From a virus, in IMG/VR virus record IMGVR_UViG_3300028829_002777, positions 1 to 21,424 of that record: DNA of 21,424 bases. One strand, written 5' to 3'. The notes below the pieces were generated by a model. It saw only the letters and a list, made by a program, of their open reading frames with translations, searched no databases and was not told the origin of the DNA. Below are positions 13,148 to 19,823 of this stretch, one piece after another; within the stretch, counting starts at the first letter, position 1, and every line of letters begins with the position of its first letter. The translations under genes and the position numbers were made by a program.

Positions 13148-13767
13148 TATTATATAACTTTGCGACAGCACCCAATGGACTGAGAGTCAATATTTTTGTC
13201 CGAGAAAAAGGATTGACTATTCCTACTAAGAATGTGAATTTATTGAAATTAGAAAATCACTCTGAAGAAATACAAGCATTGAATCCAGCAGGCACTGTGC
13301 CTTTTTTAAAACTAGATAACATAGTGATTACAGAGTCTATGGCTATATGTAGATACTTAGAAGCCAGATATCCAGATGTTCCTATGTTTGGCATAGAACC
13401 TGAAGAGCAAGGTATCATTGAAGCCATAAGACGCAGAGTAGAGTTTGAAGGATTGCTAATGGTATCAGATCAATTGAGAAACAGTTCCCCATTTTTCAAA
13501 GACAGAGCATTGCCTGGCAAAAAAGGTGTGCCACAAATTGCTGAATTGGCTGAAAGAGGTGCAAAACAAGTAAACAAGTTCTTAGAGTGGGTAGACGAGC
13601 ATCTATCAAACAATGAGTACATGGCAGGGGATAAATTTTCTATTGCAGATATTGACACATATGTTACAATAGATACAATGAAGATGATTAAGGTATATCC
13701 TGATCAACAAAATATAACACAATGGATGACAAGGATGCAACAAAGACCAGCATTCAATAAGGATTAA
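13144..13767 (+). CDS. glutathione S-transferase-like protein
   Basis: 207 aa with full two-domain GST architecture. The thioredoxin-like N-domain has MILYNFATAPNGLRVNIF, the cis-proline loop NPAGTVP (47-53) and the gamma-glutamyl-binding ITESMAICRYLE, with E64-S65. The helical C-domain contains the N-capping motif GDKFSIADI. The usual catalytic Ser or Cys at the start of helix 1 is replaced by Ala/Asn around residues 8-11 (TAPN). Catalysis may therefore use another residue (T8), or the protein may only bind glutathione. GSTs conjugate or reduce with glutathione and protect against oxidants. A phage copy is unusual and may have come from a host. ATGA overlap with the dioxygenase gene indicates coupling. 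Confidence 0.85.
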   Translation: MILYNFATAPNGLRVNIFVREKGLTIPTKNVNLLKLENHSEEIQALNPAGTVPFLKLDNIVITESMAICRYLEARYPDVPMFGIEPEEQGIIEAIRRRVEFEGLLMVSDQLRNSSPFFKDRALPGKKGVPQIAELAERGAKQVNKFLEWVDEHLSNNEYMAGDKFSIADIDTYVTIDTMKMIKVYPDQQNITQWMTRMQQRPAFNKD

Positions 13768-13771
13768 ACAC

Positions 13772-14272
13772 ATGAGAATATTGACGTTAGATAATATCAA
13801 ATACGAATTAGATGTATTACCAGAACAAGTAGATGACATGAGGTTTTCAGTGATGGATAATTCAGATCCTGCTAATCCAGATCATCTTTGGATTCCATTG
13901 ATATTTTTGGAATCATTTAATTCGCCAGCATTGGTATTAAACATTGGAAAACACACTATCAAAATGCCCATGGATTGGCAAATACTCATAGGTGAACCTG
14001 AAGTAGGCAACCTTGAAGTATTACCTTTAACTGCTATCAATGACAGAGGATTCAAAGCATATAACTTTAATCCGTTAACAGGCTTTCGACCAGACTTCCT
14101 TGACATTGAAATAGTTGATGTGTATAATGATGTTAACTGGTACTGTCCTAAACTAAAAAACGGACAACTGTTGACAGTGCCATTACAAGACAAGGAAAAA
14201 CCAGACTGTGTGTATTTTGTCAAGGAAATATCCAGAAACTGTGAAGTAGTACAATATGATAAAATATTTTAA
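13772..14272 (+). CDS. unrecognised beta-rich protein, probably conserved in marine T4-like phages
   Basis: 166 aa from ATG 13772, with AAGGA at 13759-13763 and 8 nt spacing. Predicted mostly beta. Notable stretches are LWIPLIFLESFNSPALVL, IKMPMDWQILIG, EVLPLTAINDRGFKAYNF and WYCPKLKNGQLL. There are no transmembrane segments, nucleotide-binding loop or metal-ligand cluster. I recall similar sequences from cyanophage genomes without a named function, but cannot verify this. Its stop shares a base with the next ATG (TAATG), so it is coupled to the following replication-type gene. That placement hints at a replication or late-transcription accessory role. Confidence 0.7.
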   Translation: MRILTLDNIKYELDVLPEQVDDMRFSVMDNSDPANPDHLWIPLIFLESFNSPALVLNIGKHTIKMPMDWQILIGEPEVGNLEVLPLTAINDRGFKAYNFNPLTGFRPDFLDIEIVDVYNDVNWYCPKLKNGQLLTVPLQDKEKPDCVYFVKEISRNCEVVQYDKIF

Positions 14273-14751
14273 TGCCACAAGATAAATCATCACCATTACA
14301 CATCAGTAATGAGATGCGAGGATTAGATGCCAAAGATCGTGCATACTATGATAGATTCACTGATGAAGAAAAGAAACAGTTTTCCACATATCTGATGTTG
14401 AGATACGCGGCTTCTGTGGGTGGATCAGATGAACTACAAGCATACTATCTAATGGCATGTAACAAATACATGAACAAACACTTTTTTGATTTAAACAAAC
14501 ACCCAAAACTGCAATGGTTAATGGCCACCGCAGTGTCACCGGGTATGGGCAATCAGTTTCATTATTGGTTGGCCGCAAAAAAGAAAGAAGGTAAGTCAAC
14601 CAACAAAGAACGCAAGGTCATACAAAATTTATTTCCAAACATGAAGTCAGATGAAATAGATTTGTTTTTACAATACAACGATAAGAAAGCCATTAAGGCA
14701 TTGGTCAAAGAATATGGATGGGACGACAAAAGAATCAAAGCAGACTTATAA
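14272..14751 (+). CDS. helical protein, possibly clamp-loader small subunit (gp62-like)
   Basis: 159 aa, predicted all-helical, with Lys-rich ends. Landmarks are FTDEEKKQFSTYLMLRYAAS, LNKHPKLQWLMATAVSPGMG, a basic WLAAKKKEG and a C-terminal GWDDKRIKADL. The pattern of an aromatic YLxxR helix followed by a basic Trp-containing segment recalls gp62, the lid-less subunit that joins gp44 in loading the gp45 sliding clamp. However, gp44 and gp62 are usually adjacent and no gp44 is in view, so the match is uncertain. The start overlaps the upstream stop, with no ribosome site. The 3' end overlaps the zinc-finger gene by 38 nt. Confidence 0.45.
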   Translation: MPQDKSSPLHISNEMRGLDAKDRAYYDRFTDEEKKQFSTYLMLRYAASVGGSDELQAYYLMACNKYMNKHFFDLNKHPKLQWLMATAVSPGMGNQFHYWLAAKKKEGKSTNKERKVIQNLFPNMKSDEIDLFLQYNDKKAIKALVKEYGWDDKRIKADL

Positions 14752-15415
14752 GTGCAAGTACTGTGAACGAGAATTCAGGCGAGAGTCTACTCTGGCAGTG
14801 CATGTCTGTGAACAGAAAAAGAGACATCAAAACAAAGGCACTCCTGCTTCACGTATTGCATACAAGAACTACATAAACTTTTATGAAATGACACAAGGAT
14901 CTGCTAAGACCAAAACATTTGAAGACTTTGTGACATCAGCATATTACAAAGCATTCTTCAAGTTTGGCACATATTGTGTCAACGCCAGAGTAATTAATTC
15001 AGAACGTTTTGCTGAATGGTTGCTGAAGAACAACAAACGCATAGACTATTGGGGATCAGATAAACTGTATGAGGAATGGCTCAAAGACTACATATTCAGA
15101 GAGCCAGGTGGTGATGCCATGACCAGAGCATTAGAAACAGGTATTGCATATGCAGAACAAACCAATACACCACAAGAACATTTTCTAAGACATGGCAACG
15201 CCAACAAGATATGTCATATGATTACCACAGGCAGAATCACTGGATGGACTATATTCTGTTGTGATTCAGGACATGAGTTTGTGCAATCGTTGAATGAAGA
15301 ACAGTTACAAATTGTGTATGAGTTTATCAATCCAGATCGTTGGCAACAGATATTACGAGATTATCCAGGTGACACAGAATACAATAGAGAAATGTTAAGT
15401 AAGGCAGGATGGTAA
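14714..15415 (+). CDS. zinc-finger protein, function unknown
   Basis: 233 aa. The N-terminus carries a C2H2-like finger, YKCKYCEREFRRESTLAVH, with C14, C17 and H30. C32 or H38 in VCEQKKRH can serve as fourth ligand. The body (45-233) is a helical, Trp/Tyr-rich domain with TQGSAKTKTFEDFVTSAYY, KNNKRIDYWGSDKLYEEWL and GRITGWTIFCCDSG. I remember similar finger-plus-domain proteins from T4-like phages without a role. A finger plus a larger domain fits DNA or RNA binding, perhaps transcription control. The ATG at 14714 lies inside the upstream gene, has little ribosome-site support, and would give a 13-residue lead before the finger. No other ATG fits. The stop shares a base with the next ATG. Confidence 0.7.
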   Translation: MDGTTKESKQTYKCKYCEREFRRESTLAVHVCEQKKRHQNKGTPASRIAYKNYINFYEMTQGSAKTKTFEDFVTSAYYKAFFKFGTYCVNARVINSERFAEWLLKNNKRIDYWGSDKLYEEWLKDYIFREPGGDAMTRALETGIAYAEQTNTPQEHFLRHGNANKICHMITTGRITGWTIFCCDSGHEFVQSLNEEQLQIVYEFINPDRWQQILRDYPGDTEYNREMLSKAGW

Positions 15416-16011
15416 TGGCTAAATTTGATGCAGACATAGACATAGACTTTGCAGACAGAACAGATATCTTAAAACATATCACACATTGTTCTGCAAGGCA
15501 AGAACGTGATGAAGGTGTACGTAAACACAACTCTGGTGTGTATGTCACTGAAGTGCCGTATGATCCTATCAACGATTGTGCATCCATAGACTATGAATCA
15601 GCAGAACAACGTGGATATATCAAAATAGATTTTTTGAATGTTAACGTGTACAAGTTAATACGTGACCAAGCACACTATGAAGAAATGTTAAACAAAGAAC
15701 CACCTTGGTCAAGATTACAAGAGCCAGAATTTGTAGAAAAATTAATACATGTGGGCAATCATCATAAATTAATATGCAACATGAATGTAAATTCAATTGC
15801 AAGAATGGCCATGTTTCTAGCATTGATACGTCCAGGTAAAAGACACTTGCTAGATCAAACATGGAATAAAATTGGGCAAGACATTTGGACCATACCAGAA
15901 GATGGTTCTTATTATTTTAAAAAAGCACACGCAGTATCTTATGCAGTACTGGTGGCATTACATATGAATTTGATTGATGAACAAGAAAATATATCTACAC
16001 AAGAACAGTAA
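15415..16011 (+). CDS. miniature DnaE-like (family C DNA polymerase-like) protein
   Basis: 198 aa from ATG 15415 (TAATG overlap; the ATG at 15409 is an alternative). Segments match bacterial DNA polymerase III alpha in order. ADIDIDFADRTDILKHI (6-22) parallels PDFDVDFCMEKRDQVIEHV of E. coli DnaE, which holds two catalytic aspartates. VRKHNSGVYVTEVP (35-48) parallels the GKHAGGVVI loop. GYIKIDFLNVNVYKLI (67-82) parallels GLVKFDFLGLRTLTII with the third aspartate, here D72. ARMAMFLALIRPG (129-141) parallels DMIALVALFRPG. FKKAHAVSYAVL (168-179) parallels FNKSHSAAYALV. PHP, thumb, most of the fingers, beta-binding and OB regions are absent. It may be an active minimal enzyme, a regulatory decoy or a structural relic. 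Comparison is from memory of DnaE. Confidence 0.65.
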   Translation: MAKFDADIDIDFADRTDILKHITHCSARQERDEGVRKHNSGVYVTEVPYDPINDCASIDYESAEQRGYIKIDFLNVNVYKLIRDQAHYEEMLNKEPPWSRLQEPEFVEKLIHVGNHHKLICNMNVNSIARMAMFLALIRPGKRHLLDQTWNKIGQDIWTIPEDGSYYFKKAHAVSYAVLVALHMNLIDEQENISTQEQ

Positions 16012-17005
16012 ACTAATACCATTTATACCTGATCATAAAACGTATGACAGTCATTCGTTGAAATATCTCAACACTGATGGCATCATAATGATTGTACCTA
16101 TTAGCACATACATAGAGTCTGAAGAACGCACTGCATTGATCAAGTATGCACAACAATCAGACCATCACATATACATAGAAGATTGTGTGGAAGGATCATC
16201 TACATTTATCAAACATCTTGACAAATATGGATTGCTGAAACGAGCATTGAACAAAGACATATCCATAATTGCATCAGGAGAAATGCCTGAGCAAATGTCA
16301 GCAGTGGCCATCAATTACATGATGTACATGACAGGATTGGTGAACGAATCACACAGAAATATTAGCATTACTAAAAAGAACAAGCCTTATACATTTTTAT
16401 ATTTGAACAATAGAGTACGTTCACACAGAACTCATTTATTAATGGAAATAAAAAGATTAGGATTATTGGATCAATCATTATGGTGCAATGTACATAATGA
16501 TGAATTAGGACACACATTGCCTAAAAACAAATTACCTGAAGCATATGATCCACAAACAGGCAAAGCATTAACAGATTGGAACACATGGGCCGCTGGACCA
16601 GTGATTAAAAAACAATATCAAGACACATCATTCTCATTGGTGTGTGAGTCAGCAGTCATGCATAGATACGCATTTCCCACAGAAAAAACTTGGAAGCCAA
16701 TCATTGCTGGGCACCCTTTTATGACATTGGCCAATGCCAGACATTATCCATACTTGAAAGAACTTGGTTTTAAAACATTTGATTCAGTGTTGTATGAAGC
16801 ATGGGCAGGCATGACTCGTTGGCCTGATGCCATCAAGTGGCTGGGCAAACAAGTGGTTACTACTACAGAAAGTGATCTTGAAGACTTTGTGCAACAGTGC
16901 AAGAAGATTACTACACACAACAAAAAACAGTTCTGGTTACTGTATGACGATTATATTGCTAATACAGAGTCTAAACTCAATCAACTCTTCGAACAAGTTG
17001 AATAG
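15977..17005 (+). CDS. glycosyltransferase-like protein (GT10-like C-terminus)
   Basis: 342 aa from ATG 15977, which overlaps the DnaE-like gene by 35 nt. The TTG one codon earlier is less likely. The central YLNNRVRSHR (142-151) and the C-terminal CESAVMHRYAFPTEKTWKPI (223-242), GHPFMT and GFKTFDS (264-270) resemble the donor-binding half of GT10 fucosyltransferase-like enzymes, whose signature is ...fTEK...kPi..g.pPf. This type is frequent in marine phages as an accessory gene. Expected role is sugar transfer to a surface glycan or phage protein. No ribosome site is seen. The 3' end overlaps the convergent - strand gene by 29 nt. Confidence 0.6.
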   Translation: MNKKIYLHKNSKLIPFIPDHKTYDSHSLKYLNTDGIIMIVPISTYIESEERTALIKYAQQSDHHIYIEDCVEGSSTFIKHLDKYGLLKRALNKDISIIASGEMPEQMSAVAINYMMYMTGLVNESHRNISITKKNKPYTFLYLNNRVRSHRTHLLMEIKRLGLLDQSLWCNVHNDELGHTLPKNKLPEAYDPQTGKALTDWNTWAAGPVIKKQYQDTSFSLVCESAVMHRYAFPTEKTWKPIIAGHPFMTLANARHYPYLKELGFKTFDSVLYEAWAGMTRWPDAIKWLGKQVVTTTESDLEDFVQQCKKITTHNKKQFWLLYDDYIANTESKLNQLFEQVE

Positions 17006-17354
17006 ATCTTTTCTTGGTACGTTTTTTATTTAACTCTGCTAAAGAAGTTGCAGGGCCATACATGATATCAAAGTCTTTGTTAATGAATGTTTGCAGATAA
17101 GGTTTAAACACTGCCCATTCATCACGTAAGAATATGTTGATTGGTATAGAACGATTAGATTCCCACCACCAAACTTCAGCAAATTCTAAAAACTTCTTTT
17201 TTAATTCAATGTCAGTGATACGACCAAAGTCATACATGGTAGTGACCAACTTGTCTCTATTTTGTATAATACCCACATATTCTGTGTTGCCGTACATCAC
17301 TACTGTGATGAAAGGATACTTTTCTGACAGTTGTTTAAAGAAGTCGTTTGACAT
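16977..17354 (-). CDS. unrecognised protein encoded on the opposite strand
   Basis: 125 aa starting MSNDFFKQLSEKYPFITVVMYG at 17354; a TTG two codons upstream is not needed. Notable parts are EYVGIIQNRD, the Trp cluster EVWWWESNRSIPINIFL, and a basic tail KKRTKKRSIQLVRR. The tail suggests contact with nucleic acid. I recall close relatives in T4-like marine phages, but without function. It is one of two - strand genes in the window. It overlaps the 3' end of the GT10-like gene by 29 nt and starts 23 nt from the divergent ATG of a virion-type gene. Its own promoter is not evident, and head-on transcription could act as interference. Confidence 0.65.
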   Translation of the reverse strand: MSNDFFKQLSEKYPFITVVMYGNTEYVGIIQNRDKLVTTMYDFGRITDIELKKKFLEFAEVWWWESNRSIPINIFLRDEWAVFKPYLQTFINKDFDIMYGPATSLAELNKKRTKKRSIQLVRRVD

Positions 17355-17364
17355 TTTCAATCCT

Positions 17365-17372
17365 GATAAATA
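17365..17372 (+). promoter_or_regulatory. candidate late promoter (GATAAATA)
   Basis: GATAAATA differs from the T4 late -10 octamer TATAAATA at one base. It ends 5 nt before the ATG at 17378, so the predicted +1 falls on the ATG itself. No ribosome site lies between. It is placed in the divergent gap in front of a virion-type gene, as expected for a late promoter. Confidence 0.6.
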
Positions 17373-17377
17373 TTGCT

Positions 17378-18133
17378 ATGTATAACACGCAAGTATATTT
17401 ATATGACCAAGAGCAAACCATAATATTAAATGATTATGCAAACTCAGAACTTATTTCAGTGAGGTGGACGCCAGTGTACGCAAAGGACTTAAAACTACAT
17501 AAAGGTACAGATAATGTGCTGACCTTTAGATTTCAAAATCAGGATCAAAAGCCTGTAAACTTAACAGATACCACAGTGACGTTTAGACTGATCAGTCAAG
17601 ATGGTACAGAAGTATTGTTGTCAGAAAACTTAGAAACAATATCAGCAGTCAAAGGCACTGCCAAAGTTACCATATCAGAATCAGAACTTGATGCAGTCAG
17701 CATACAAAAAGCCACATACTCATTGGAAAGAAAACTCACTACACGTTCCACATACGATCCTGCGTTCATGGACGATAATGCCACTGCAAGAGGATCTGTA
17801 GAAATTATGGATTCAGTGATGGCTACTCATACTGCATCACAAACAATTACAATTCCTGCACATGGTGACGATACCACATATTATTCCTCACAATGGTCAG
17901 GCAATGATGTAAACTTGCACACACTACAATACAAACCTTCTGCATTCACAGGTTCCATACAAGTACAAGGTGCAGTAGATTCCACAGAAGGATTATGGTA
18001 CGACATTGGATCCAAGACAAATATTACAGCCTCTTCTGTGACAGGATACATAAACATAGATGGATTTCATCCTTATTTAAGAGTTGAGATCATAGAAACA
18101 TCTGGATCAATTAGTTCACTAGCAGTAAGGTAA
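17378..18133 (+). CDS. probable virion structural protein, beta-sandwich
   Basis: 251 aa from ATG 17378; a TTG at 17348 is in frame but precedes the promoter. The first 110 residues (RWTPVYAKDLKLHKGTDN, then TFRFQNQDQKPVNLTDTTVT) read like the BppU/baseplate N-terminal-type immunoglobulin sandwich found in tail proteins. The remainder is Ser/Thr-rich strands with ITIPAHGDDTTYYSSQWSG and a C-terminal ITASSVTGYINIDGFHPYLR. No enzymatic motif is visible. A dedicated late-type promoter supports a structural role, probably tail or baseplate. Three nucleotides separate it from the SGNH hydrolase gene, so the two are likely co-expressed. Confidence 0.6.
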   Translation: MYNTQVYLYDQEQTIILNDYANSELISVRWTPVYAKDLKLHKGTDNVLTFRFQNQDQKPVNLTDTTVTFRLISQDGTEVLLSENLETISAVKGTAKVTISESELDAVSIQKATYSLERKLTTRSTYDPAFMDDNATARGSVEIMDSVMATHTASQTITIPAHGDDTTYYSSQWSGNDVNLHTLQYKPSAFTGSIQVQGAVDSTEGLWYDIGSKTNITASSVTGYINIDGFHPYLRVEIIETSGSISSLAVR

Positions 18134-18136
18134 TAC

Positions 18137-18844
18137 ATGAAATTAGCAGTATTCGGAGACTCCTGGACATGGGGCGACGAACTCATAGACCCCAAACACC
18201 CTGATTGGGAATGTTGTTACACACAAAATAATTCATACAGATTAAAACATTGTTTTTCAGGACAGATTGCCCAACACTACAACTGTGAATTAGAAAATTA
18301 TGGTCATCCAGGAGCATCATTGCAATCTATTATATGGACTTTTCTTTGGTGGTTGCGTCAAGACATTGATCACAAAGATTATGTGATATTGATTGGACTC
18401 ACTGCCGCTGATAGACAATCATGGTATAACCCTAATCATGTATCATACTCCAATGATCCTGTGTGGAACAAATATATACACAATGTTTGGGTAAACTTTG
18501 GTTCATCTATAGTGCCTGATGAATGGAGAGACATGGTCAAAGCATGGACAGTGTTATCACAATCTAACGAATTATCTGAATACAACTACGAATCAGCAGT
18601 GTATCTGTTTGATGGTGTTGCACATGCTCAACAATTACAATTGGCACAATACAATATATTTCAACCACCTAAAGTCATAGATGTTACAACCATGTGGTGG
18701 CCTAATGACAACTATAGATCCACATTATTACAACATCCTATGCGTGAAGACATACATGCCAAAGGCGATCATCCCAATGAAAATGGACATCAAATTATAT
18801 CAAAACAGTTGATTAAACAAATAGATTCCTGTATACTAACTTAA
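18137..18844 (+). CDS. SGNH/GDSL-family hydrolase
   Basis: 235 aa with block I GDSWTWGDEL (7-16, nucleophile S9), a block II glycine in YGHPGAS (55-61) and block V GDHPNENGH (210-218) bearing the catalytic Asp/His. The block III Asn is not obvious; IGLTAADRQSWYNP (86-99) stands at its place. Members are esterases or deacylases of lipids, polysaccharides or glycans. In phages they can trim host surface acetyl groups or decorate virions. AAGG at 18127-18130 precedes the ATG by 6 nt. It follows a virion-type gene under a late-type promoter, which suggests a virion-associated or lysis-stage enzyme. Its stop shares a base with the primase ATG. Confidence 0.75.
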   Translation: MKLAVFGDSWTWGDELIDPKHPDWECCYTQNNSYRLKHCFSGQIAQHYNCELENYGHPGASLQSIIWTFLWWLRQDIDHKDYVILIGLTAADRQSWYNPNHVSYSNDPVWNKYIHNVWVNFGSSIVPDEWRDMVKAWTVLSQSNELSEYNYESAVYLFDGVAHAQQLQLAQYNIFQPPKVIDVTTMWWPNDNYRSTLLQHPMREDIHAKGDHPNENGHQIISKQLIKQIDSCILT

Positions 18845-19815
18845 TGTTAGATATCACCACCGTTATTCCTGGCCGGAGAAAACGTACATCTTCAGGCTGG
18901 ATATCATTCAACGCAGTGTGTTGTGAACACAATGGAGAATCCAGAGATACGAGATCTCGTGGTGGTATTAAACAACAAGGGCATGATTGGTCTTATCATT
19001 GTTTCAATTGTGGATTCAAAGCATCATTCAAACTGGGTCGTACATTAGGATACAAAGCACGTAAATTGTTATCCTGGATGGGTGTAGATCAAAATGAAAT
19101 TGCAAGACTGAATTTAGAAAGTCTAAGACACAGAGACATACATTCAATCATAGAAGAACGTACTGCACCCAAAGTACACATTGATTTTAATGTGTTGAAC
19201 TTGCCTGACCAATGGCGTTTGATGGAAAACACAGATGAAGAGTACATTGCATATCTAACAGCCAGACACATCAAATGGCAATCCTATCCTTACATGATAG
19301 ATAAAGAAGAGTCTGGAAGAAAACGCATTGTGATTCCGTATACGTATGCTGGCAACATTGTGGGATGGTCTTCTAGATTTTTAGATGACAAAACTCCCAA
19401 GTACATCAATGAACATCAACAAGGTTATGCATTTGGATTAGATCTACAACAAGAACATTGGACACAATTAATAGTCACAGAAGGTGTGTTTGATGCACTG
19501 GCAATCAATGGTGTGGCAGTGTTGCACAACACCATATCAGACAATCAAGCATCTTTGATCAGACAACAACCCAAACAAATCACAGTGGTGCCTGATCAAG
19601 ACGAGTCAGGAGTAAAGATGATAGACCGTGCTGTTGAGTTAGGGTGGGCAGTGAGCATACCTGAATGGCCAGCACATATCAAAGATGTTAATGATGCAGT
19701 CAAACATTATGGCAGACTGGGTACATTGATAACTATTATGGGCCACAGAGAAACTTCAAAAATTAAAATTGAATTGGCAAAGAGACGACTTGCAAAAAAA
19801 CTTAAGGAAAGTTAA
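18844..19815 (+). CDS. DNA primase, gp61-type (TOPRIM)
   Basis: 323 aa, near T4 gp61 in size. The N-terminal zinc site candidates are C27 and H29 paired with C53 and C56 (CFNC). The TOPRIM domain has the catalytic TEG (212-214) in IVTEGVFDALAINGVAVL and PDQDESG (250-256) with the metal-binding D251/D253. Primases of this kind synthesise short RNA primers for lagging-strand synthesis together with the gp41 helicase, which is encoded next. The lysine-rich C-terminal helix (KIELAKRRLAKKLKES) fits contact with DNA or helicase. The ATG overlaps the SGNH stop (TAATG), so it may be translated from the late unit as well as from its own message. The gap to gp41 is 8 nt. Confidence 0.9.
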   Translation: MLDITTVIPGRRKRTSSGWISFNAVCCEHNGESRDTRSRGGIKQQGHDWSYHCFNCGFKASFKLGRTLGYKARKLLSWMGVDQNEIARLNLESLRHRDIHSIIEERTAPKVHIDFNVLNLPDQWRLMENTDEEYIAYLTARHIKWQSYPYMIDKEESGRKRIVIPYTYAGNIVGWSSRFLDDKTPKYINEHQQGYAFGLDLQQEHWTQLIVTEGVFDALAINGVAVLHNTISDNQASLIRQQPKQITVVPDQDESGVKMIDRAVELGWAVSIPEWPAHIKDVNDAVKHYGRLGTLITIMGHRETSKIKIELAKRRLAKKLKES

Positions 19816-19823
19816 TATAACAC

